DNA from: an uncultured bacterium
GTDB lineage: Bacteria > Patescibacteriota > Dojkabacteria > B142 > OLB20
NCBI GenBank assembly: GCA_937889205.1
Contig: CALARN010000043.1
Location: forward strand, 1-6,077
Direction of reading: 5' to 3'
DNA length: 6,077 bases
Of the stretch, positions 1 through 3,902 are shown one piece after another. The notes beneath the pieces were generated by a model. It had not been told where the DNA came from and searched no databases. It worked only from the letters and a program-made list of their open reading frames with translations. How positions within the stretch are numbered: position 1 is the first letter of the stretch; every line of letters starts with the position of its first letter. Position numbers and translations under genes: made by a program.

Positions 1-362
1 GGATTACTGATCTACATAAGCTCTATTTAGATAACCTACAAAAGCAATTTGGAGACAGCGTTGAGGTGGATGAGGTATTTAAATATGAATGGCTGCATAT
101 TCCACATATCGTAAATAGCCCTTTCTATTGTTATGCTTATAGTTTCGGAGAGTTATTGTCTTTAGCTCTTTATAACAATTACAAGAAACGAGGCTCAAGA
201 TACATTAAAACTATCAAAGATATACTTTCCGCAGGTGGCTCTCGCAATGCAGAGGATTTATTAAAAGAGCAGGGGATAGATATTACAAAACAATCCTTTT
301 GGCAAAGTAGCTTTGACTATATATCATCGATTATTGATGAACTCGAAGGGTTACTAGATTAA
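1..362 (+). CDS. M3-family oligoendopeptidase (PepF-like), C-terminal part only
   Basis: This is the tail of a zinc metallopeptidase of family M3, which cleaves short peptides in the cytoplasm. The frame is open from base 3 to the TAA at 360-362, so the gene starts outside the window; the GTG at 66 is an internal Val codon, not a start. About 119 residues are visible. They show the typical C-terminal pattern of the PepF/M3 group: a WLHIPHI segment, then PFYCYAYSFGELLSLALY (the conserved F-Y-x-Y-x-Y-x-F-G-E-L stretch of the substrate-side helix), then a Tyr/Lys-rich helix, an AGGSRNAEDLL motif, GIDI, and a final FW-containing helix. The HExxH zinc site lies upstream and cannot be checked. The gene runs convergently into the COG0523 GTPase gene, overlapping it by 9 bases, and no terminator is visible after its stop. 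Family assignment is firm; substrate is unknown. Confidence 0.88.
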   Translation, partial: ITDLHKLYLDNLQKQFGDSVEVDEVFKYEWLHIPHIVNSPFYCYAYSFGELLSLALYNNYKKRGSRYIKTIKDILSAGGSRNAEDLLKEQGIDITKQSFWQSSFDYISSIIDELEGLLD

Positions 363-1289
363 TTGTAGCTCATTCTCATTAAGAGCAAGACTATTTTTAA
401 TTTGAGGAAGATGAAAAGCAAAGTTCTTACCCATAAAGACAAGTGAAGTAATGGGAATATCTTGATCAAGTTTTACTAATTCCCACTTACCAAAAGCATA
501 GTTTAATAAAAACCAGTTTCCATCTATATTGATACTTCCTTTTACTCTATAGAAATCCCAACTGGGTAAATTATTTAAGAATGAGTCTAAAGCATCTCTA
601 GTAAAATTCTTATCAGTTCTTAGCTCAATTAATTCGACTTCGTTATGATGGTGATTATTATGAATGGTTAGATTAATATTTTTGGAAATTTGCTCATATA
701 GTTTTGTGTCTAAGCCAAAAATCAGATCTTTACTTACCAAACCATGATTAGTTTTTATCTTTGGTGTCGTAGGGTTTAAAGCATATACATCATCTAATAC
801 TTTATCTAATAGATCTTTCGACACACCTTCATGCTTATTAATTAATATAAGGTCGGTAAATTTTGTTTGAATTTTAGCAGTATAGCTGGTATCTTTGTAT
901 CCTTCAAAGTTAATTGCATCAATTACTGTGATTACACCATCAAGTTTAAGTCGATCTTCGCCTAACTTTTTTAATTCAAGCACTATCGGCGCAGGATAAG
1001 CAGAACCGGAAGTCTCTATAATTATTCTATCTGGTTTAAAATTTGCCATGATTTCTTCTAATGCATTACCAAGTTTGCCAACTAAAATACAGCACAAGCA
1101 TCCGTTTAGCATCTCTGTAACTTCTAGATTTTTTTCTTTGGCTAAAAGCGAATCTACAGCGATATTTCCAAACTCATTTTTTAAAAGGACAATTTTATAG
1201 TTTTCAGGTATATCTTTAAGAAGATTAAGAATAATTGTAGTCTTTCCTGATCCTAAAAATCCGGTAAATACAGTAACTGGAATTGGCAT
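354..1289 (-). CDS. CobW/COG0523-family GTP-binding metal chaperone-like protein
   Basis: A G3E-class GTPase of 311 residues. Known members insert or deliver metals (zinc, cobalt, iron) to client proteins in the cytoplasm; the client here is unknown. Visible motifs, numbered from the ATG at 1287-1289: P-loop GFLGSGKT (10-17), NEFG (38-41), the family-defining metal motif CLCC (64-67, preceded by Gly), ETSG (92-95), a guanine-specificity motif read as NKHE (151-154, where NKxD is usual), a His-rich stretch HNNHHH (210-215) typical of metal-handling members, then a CobW C-terminal domain. A longer reading from TTG at 1305-1307 is possible, but MPIPVTVFTG is the usual family start and the candidate promoter at 1311-1319 would start transcription inside that longer version. 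There is no Shine-Dalgarno motif. It sits downstream of rpmB but beyond its terminator, so it probably has its own transcript. Its stop overlaps the convergent peptidase gene. Confidence 0.92.
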   Translation of the reverse strand: MPIPVTVFTGFLGSGKTTIILNLLKDIPENYKIVLLKNEFGNIAVDSLLAKEKNLEVTEMLNGCLCCILVGKLGNALEEIMANFKPDRIIIETSGSAYPAPIVLELKKLGEDRLKLDGVITVIDAINFEGYKDTSYTAKIQTKFTDLILINKHEGVSKDLLDKVLDDVYALNPTTPKIKTNHGLVSKDLIFGLDTKLYEQISKNINLTIHNNHHHNEVELIELRTDKNFTRDALDSFLNNLPSWDFYRVKGSINIDGNWFLLNYAFGKWELVKLDQDIPITSLVFMGKNFAFHLPQIKNSLALNENELQLI

Positions 1290-1310
1290 CAATAATTTAA
1301 TAAACAATTT

Positions 1311-1319
1311 ATTCTAACA
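1311..1319 (-). promoter_or_regulatory. Candidate extended -10 promoter of the COG0523 GTPase gene
   Basis: On the minus strand the bases read TGTTAGAAT, that is TG, one base, then TAGAAT (5 of 6 to TATAAT), an extended -10 element. The best -35 at 17-base spacing (TTCAAA, 4 of 6) lies inside the rpmB terminator. The inferred start of transcription is near 1304, giving a leader of about 15 bases before the ATG at 1289. A prediction only; AT-rich DNA gives such matches by chance. Confidence 0.4.
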
Positions 1320-1323
1320 TAAC

Positions 1324-1350
1324 AAAAAGGGCTTTTGAAAAACCCTTTTT
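1324..1350 (-). terminator. Intrinsic terminator downstream of rpmB
   Basis: AAAAAGGG at 1324-1331 pairs with CCCTTTTT at 1343-1350, leaving an 11-base apical part that can add a few A-T pairs. Read on the minus strand the hairpin ends in CCCTTTTT, a GC-containing stem followed by a T tract. It lies 26 bases beyond the rpmB stop (1377) and before the GTPase start, so it should end rpmB transcripts and any read-through from trpS and the HAD gene. The structure is symmetrical and could also act on the plus strand, although no plus-strand gene ends close by. Confidence 0.8.
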
Positions 1351-1376
1351 TAAATTTCAGAACATTTTGAAAATAA

Positions 1377-1628
1377 CTATTCGGCTAATCTAATACCATC
1401 AATAGAACCGTTATTTCTTAAAGCTTTATAAGCTTTCATAGATACCTTAACAGTCTGTACTTTGTCATCAACAATTACTTTAACTTTGCGAAGGTTCGGC
1501 TCCCAGGTGCGATTGGTCTTTTGAGATTTAAATCTCCAAGCTCCACCACCACCAGAAGAACCTCTTCTATGCTTCATGTTATGGCCGTATGTAGTTTTTC
1601 TTCCAGTTAGTACACAAAATCTTGACAT
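1377..1628 (-). CDS. rpmB: 50S ribosomal protein L28
   Basis: An 83-residue protein of the large ribosomal subunit. The L28 signature is clear: N-terminal MSRFCVLTGRKTTYGHN (compare the typical C-x-x-T/S-G-K/R-x-x-x-x-G-N-N), then NRTWEPNLRKVKV (the conserved R-x-x-x-PNL-x-x-V core, 39-51), then the beta-strand VKVSMKAYKAL. Between them (about 23-36) lies a Gly-rich, basic segment, GSSGGGGAWRFKSQ, that short L28 proteins such as that of Bacillus subtilis lack; a comparable long form exists in Thermus. There is one Cys only (C5), so it is not the zinc-ribbon form with paired CxxC motifs. The ATG at 1626-1628 is the natural start, with no Shine-Dalgarno motif. It has its own near-consensus promoter and its own terminator, so it can be made as a single-gene transcript, and it may also be reached by read-through from trpS and the HAD gene because no terminator separates them. 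Confidence 0.95.
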   Translation of the reverse strand: MSRFCVLTGRKTTYGHNMKHRRGSSGGGGAWRFKSQKTNRTWEPNLRKVKVIVDDKVQTVKVSMKAYKALRNNGSIDGIRLAE

Positions 1629-1653
1629 AATTTTTTATCAATAATGCATATGA

Positions 1654-1682
1654 ATAATAAAGGTTAACAGCTAAAAAGTCAA
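1654..1682 (-). promoter_or_regulatory. Near-consensus sigma70-type promoter of rpmB
   Basis: On the minus strand TTGACT (1677-1682, 5 of 6 to TTGACA) is followed after exactly 17 bases by TATTAT (1654-1659, 5 of 6 to TATAAT). The -35 box overlaps the TGA stop of the upstream HAD gene (1679-1681). Transcription would start near 1647, giving a leader of about 19 bases before the rpmB ATG. Spacing and matches are good; the call is still a prediction. Confidence 0.7.
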
Positions 1683-2140
1683 CTAAATCCAACAGTTTTA
1701 AGCTTAGTTTCTATCTCATTATTAGCCCTTTCACGCTCAAATTCGTTGTTATACAAAATTGCATCTATTCCAGTTTTTAATGCTGCTCCAACATTATCCG
1801 GTTGATCATCAATAAACATTGTTTCTGCGAACGACAATCCTAAGAGATTTTTAACTAAATACTCATAAGCATAGGTAGATGATTTATCTAACCCAAGTTT
1901 ACTTGCCTCAATTATTTCAAAATCATAAGAATTAAAGTAAGCTACTAACTGAGTATCGAGGCTTACTTTATCCATACTTGTAAAAATGACTTTTCTTACT
2001 GTTAAATGCTTCAAAAAGTCTAATAAACCATTGTTAGTTTCTAAGCTGCTTTCAAAATTGAATGATAACGGACTATACTTTTCACCGATAATAGGAAAAA
2101 CTAAGACATTATATAAATCGCAAATTATACACTTGATCAT
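1679..2140 (-). CDS. Small HAD-superfamily hydrolase-like protein, atypical motif I
   Basis: A 153-residue protein with the haloacid dehalogenase (HAD) fold. Motif I is IICDLYNVLV, with nucleophile D8 but Tyr at position 10 where phosphatases carry the acid/base Asp (DxD); D-x-Y is the arrangement of haloacid dehalogenases. Motif II is VIFTS (T54 or S55), motif III is probably K81 or K86 in SKLGLDKSSTYAY, and motif IV is FIDDQPDNVGAALKTG (D111, D112, N116), followed by the usual strand AILY. Only about 45 residues separate motifs I and II, too few for a full C1 cap, so the active site should be open or covered by a very small cap. Its ATG overlaps the trpS stop as ATGA (2137-2140), so it is almost certainly cotranscribed with trpS and may be translationally coupled to it. 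The fold is firm; substrate, and whether it is a phosphatase at all, are unknown. Confidence 0.85.
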   Translation of the reverse strand: MIKCIICDLYNVLVFPIIGEKYSPLSFNFESSLETNNGLLDFLKHLTVRKVIFTSMDKVSLDTQLVAYFNSYDFEIIEASKLGLDKSSTYAYEYLVKNLLGLSFAETMFIDDQPDNVGAALKTGIDAILYNNEFERERANNEIETKLKTVGFS

Positions 2141-3153
2141 TTTGCTGAATATTTATTATTAATCCCAATAATTTCACGTATTGTAGCAAGAGTATCGTTA
2201 GCAACTACAGCTGCTTTGTTTGCTCCGGTTGCAAGAATATCTTTTACAAGTGAATCATCTGCACTCAATTTTGCTCTACGTGCTTTAGCCTCACTAAAGT
2301 AATTGTTATGTGAACTTATTAACTTTTGTTTTACCTCAACATCTCCGACCAAACCTTTGCGATATCTTTCTTTCAAATCTGATACTTCGCCAACATTATT
2401 GTTTAGTAAATCGTGATAAACAAAAACAGGATTGCCTTCAATGTGACCTGGATCAGTTGGTTTGATGCGAGTAGGGTCAGTAAAGCAACCCATTATCTGT
2501 TTCTTAATAACGTCATCTTCAGAGAAGATACTAATAATATTTCCAATACTCTTACTCATCTTTCGATTACCATCTGTACCAACAAGCTTACCTGTAGCTT
2601 TAGAAATTAGTGGCTCTGGTAAGTTGAAAAAGTCTTGCTGATAAACTTTGTTAAAGTTTTCAGCAATATCTCTAGTAAGTTCAACATGCTGTCGTTGATC
2701 CTCTCCAACAGGTACAGCATCGGGCCTATAGGCAAGAATATCAGCTGCCATTAAGATCGGATAATTAAATAAGCCCATATTTATAGAATCTAAGCCACTT
2801 TCTTTGTTTAACTTGTCTTTATAGGCATGCATTCTTTGCATGTGTGCAAAAGATACAAAATTGGCTAAAATTATGGCTAATTCGGAATGTGCAGGTACAT
2901 CAGATTGTCTGAAAAAGACACATTTCTCTGGGTCAAGTCCCAACGCTAAATAGTCTAAGACGATATTTCTAATGTTTTCTTCTAACTGTAGCTTGTTTTG
3001 AACAGTCGTTAAGGCATGCAAATCAGATACAAAATAAAAAGTCTCTGCTGCTGAATTTTGCAATTCAATATGAGGCTTAACAGCTCCAAAGTAGTTACCT
3101 ATGTGTAAAAACCCACCAGACGGTGTAATACCAGAAAGTACTCTTTTTATCAT
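2137..3153 (-). CDS. trpS: Tryptophan--tRNA ligase (TrpRS)
   Basis: A class I aminoacyl-tRNA synthetase of 338 residues, the usual length, which charges tRNA-Trp with tryptophan using ATP in the cytoplasm. Visible motifs, from the ATG at 3151-3153: RVLSGITPSG at the start of the Rossmann fold, the HIGH-type motif HIGN (17-20), NYPILMAADIL and VPVGEDQRQHVELTRDIA (tryptophan pocket and dimer region), and KMSKS (198-202) followed by the anticodon-binding helical domain. PSGGFLHIGN holds one more residue before HIGN than the common PSGxLHxGN. A TTG at 3166-3168 would add five residues (MKFFI), but MIKRVLSG is the normal family start. No Shine-Dalgarno motif is seen and the start codon sits at the centre of an 18-base palindrome. 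The gene is divergent from the DsbA-like gene and overlaps the downstream HAD gene by 4 bases. The leader is too short for a T-box or attenuator. Confidence 0.96.
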   Translation of the reverse strand: MIKRVLSGITPSGGFLHIGNYFGAVKPHIELQNSAAETFYFVSDLHALTTVQNKLQLEENIRNIVLDYLALGLDPEKCVFFRQSDVPAHSELAIILANFVSFAHMQRMHAYKDKLNKESGLDSINMGLFNYPILMAADILAYRPDAVPVGEDQRQHVELTRDIAENFNKVYQQDFFNLPEPLISKATGKLVGTDGNRKMSKSIGNIISIFSEDDVIKKQIMGCFTDPTRIKPTDPGHIEGNPVFVYHDLLNNNVGEVSDLKERYRKGLVGDVEVKQKLISSHNNYFSEAKARRAKLSADDSLVKDILATGANKAAVVANDTLATIREIIGINNKYSAK

Positions 3154-3161
3154 GATAAAAA
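3144..3161. repeat. Perfect 18-base palindrome centred on the trpS start codon
   Basis: TTTTTATCATGATAAAAA reads the same on both strands, with the trpS ATG (3151-3153 on the minus strand) at its centre. In mRNA it could form a 7-pair A-U stem with a CAUG loop exposing the start codon; in DNA it could be an operator for a dimeric regulator. Either role is inference; the symmetry is directly visible. Confidence 0.6.
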
Positions 3162-3174
3162 ATTTCAATATATT

Positions 3175-3204
3175 TTGATAATAACATACTAGCTGCGTTA
3201 TAAT
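3175..3204 (+). promoter_or_regulatory. Near-consensus promoter of the DsbA-like gene
   Basis: TTGATA (3175-3180, 5 of 6) is followed after 18 bases by a perfect TATAAT (3199-3204). The start of transcription is predicted near 3211, giving a leader of about 27 bases before the ATG at 3238. The -10 box lies within an 11-base dyad, GTTATAATAAC (3197-3207), which might bind a regulator. The -35 box overlaps the candidate trpS -10 on the other strand, so polymerase binding at the two promoters may be mutually exclusive. Confidence 0.7.
3178..3186 (-). promoter_or_regulatory. Candidate extended -10 promoter of trpS
   Basis: On the minus strand TGTTATTAT contains TG, one base, then TATTAT (3178-3183, 5 of 6 to TATAAT). 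The -35 region at normal spacing is poor (TTATTA, 3 of 6), which suits an extended -10 promoter. Transcription would begin near 3171, giving an 18-base leader. It overlaps the -35 box of the opposing DsbA-like gene promoter. Confidence 0.45.
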
Positions 3205-3237
3205 AACTGTTTATATCTAATTTTTGTATTTTATCAT

Positions 3238-3846
3238 ATGAGTAACTCAGATAACTCAACTGCAAAATTAATAATTTTCGCAATCGTTGGTGGAATTATT
3301 ATGTTAATTTTAGCAGCTGCCTTTTTAAGAAAACCCGAAGTTGTAACATTGCCTGTTGTATTTGAAGAATTTACAGACTTTGAGTGCCCTGCTTGTGCGG
3401 CTTATCATCCATTAATTAATCAACTTAAGACGGAGTATTCTACTGACAATGTAGAATTTGTTTTTAGAAACTACCCGCTCTTAAGCCTACATCCAAATGT
3501 ATTGAATGCCCATATTGCCGCAGCAGCTGCCAAAGAACAGGGTAAATTCGATGATTATGCAAACAAATTATTTGAAAATCAAGATAAATTCACCAATGAA
3601 AATTATCAATTATTTGCTCAAGAGCTTGGTTTAGATTTAGATAAATTTTCTACTGATTTAAAGTCGGCTGAAGTAAAAGCAAAAGTTGAGGCAGATATGG
3701 CCTTAGGTGAATCTCGAGGTATCAACGCCACTCCTACATTCTATATAAATGGAAAAAGAGTAATTTTCAAACAAGACGATAATCCTGAATTAGTGCTTAG
3801 AAAATTATTAGATGAAAAGATAGAACTAGCTTATAAACAGCAATAG
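3238..3846 (+). CDS. Membrane-anchored DsbA-like thioredoxin-fold protein
   Basis: A 202-residue protein predicted to act as a thiol-disulfide oxidoreductase outside the cytoplasmic membrane, forming or exchanging disulfides in exported proteins. Residues 1-9 are polar, 10-30 form a single hydrophobic segment (LIIFAIVGGIIMLILAAAFL), and no signal-peptidase site is obvious, so it is probably an N-terminally anchored protein with the catalytic domain outside. The active site is FECPAC (C50, C53; the CPxC form of DsbA and its bacterial relatives), followed by a helical insertion and then the cis-Pro loop NATPTFYINGKR (P166). The helical part between (about 90-150) is that of the DsbA family. The start at 3238 is the only ATG that retains the anchor; no Shine-Dalgarno motif precedes it. 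It stands alone between its own promoter and a bidirectional terminator, with trpS divergent and secA convergent. Partner proteins such as a DsbB or VKOR reoxidant are not in the window. Confidence 0.9.
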   Translation: MSNSDNSTAKLIIFAIVGGIIMLILAAAFLRKPEVVTLPVVFEEFTDFECPACAAYHPLINQLKTEYSTDNVEFVFRNYPLLSLHPNVLNAHIAAAAAKEQGKFDDYANKLFENQDKFTNENYQLFAQELGLDLDKFSTDLKSAEVKAKVEADMALGESRGINATPTFYINGKRVIFKQDDNPELVLRKLLDEKIELAYKQQ

Positions 3847-3862
3847 ATTCATTTTAAGATAA

Positions 3863-3891
3863 AAAAAGTCCCGAGTTAATCGGGACTTTTT
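3863..3891. terminator. Bidirectional intrinsic terminator between the DsbA-like gene and secA
   Basis: GTCCCGA (3868-3874) pairs with TCGGGAC (3880-3886) around a 5-base loop, and the flanking A5 (3863-3867) and T5 (3887-3891) extend the stem to 12 pairs. A T tract follows the stem on both strands. It lies 16 bases after the DsbA-like stop and 11 bases after the secA stop on the other strand, so it should terminate both convergent genes. Confidence 0.93.
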
Positions 3892-3902
3892 ATTTCTATT
3901 GT

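Noticed and set aside
1287..1307. Longer TTG start for the COG0523 GTPase
   Set aside because: The added residues MFIKLL are not typical of the family, and the predicted transcription start near 1304 would fall inside this extension.
1290..1323. Possible Zur box upstream of the COG0523 gene (ATGTTA half-site)
   Set aside because: Only one half-site resembles the proteobacterial Zur consensus; the opposite half shows no matching symmetry, so it cannot be supported.
2413..2610. Plus-strand open frame of 65 codons
   Set aside because: It lies wholly antisense within trpS, matches no known family by eye, and has no promoter or ribosome-binding signal.
3151..3168. Longer TTG start for trpS
   Set aside because: MIKRVLSG matches the normal TrpRS N-terminus, and ATG at 3153 is the stronger codon.
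3154..3237. T-box, tryptophan attenuator or riboswitch before trpS
   Set aside because: The intergenic gap is 84 bases and the predicted trpS leader about 18, too short for any such element; no Trp-codon leader peptide is present.
3095..3283. Minus-strand open frame of 62 codons spanning the trpS start and the divergent control region
   Set aside because: It overlaps trpS in another frame and the start of the DsbA-like gene, and its translation is low-complexity with no domain; it is a chance frame in AT-rich DNA.
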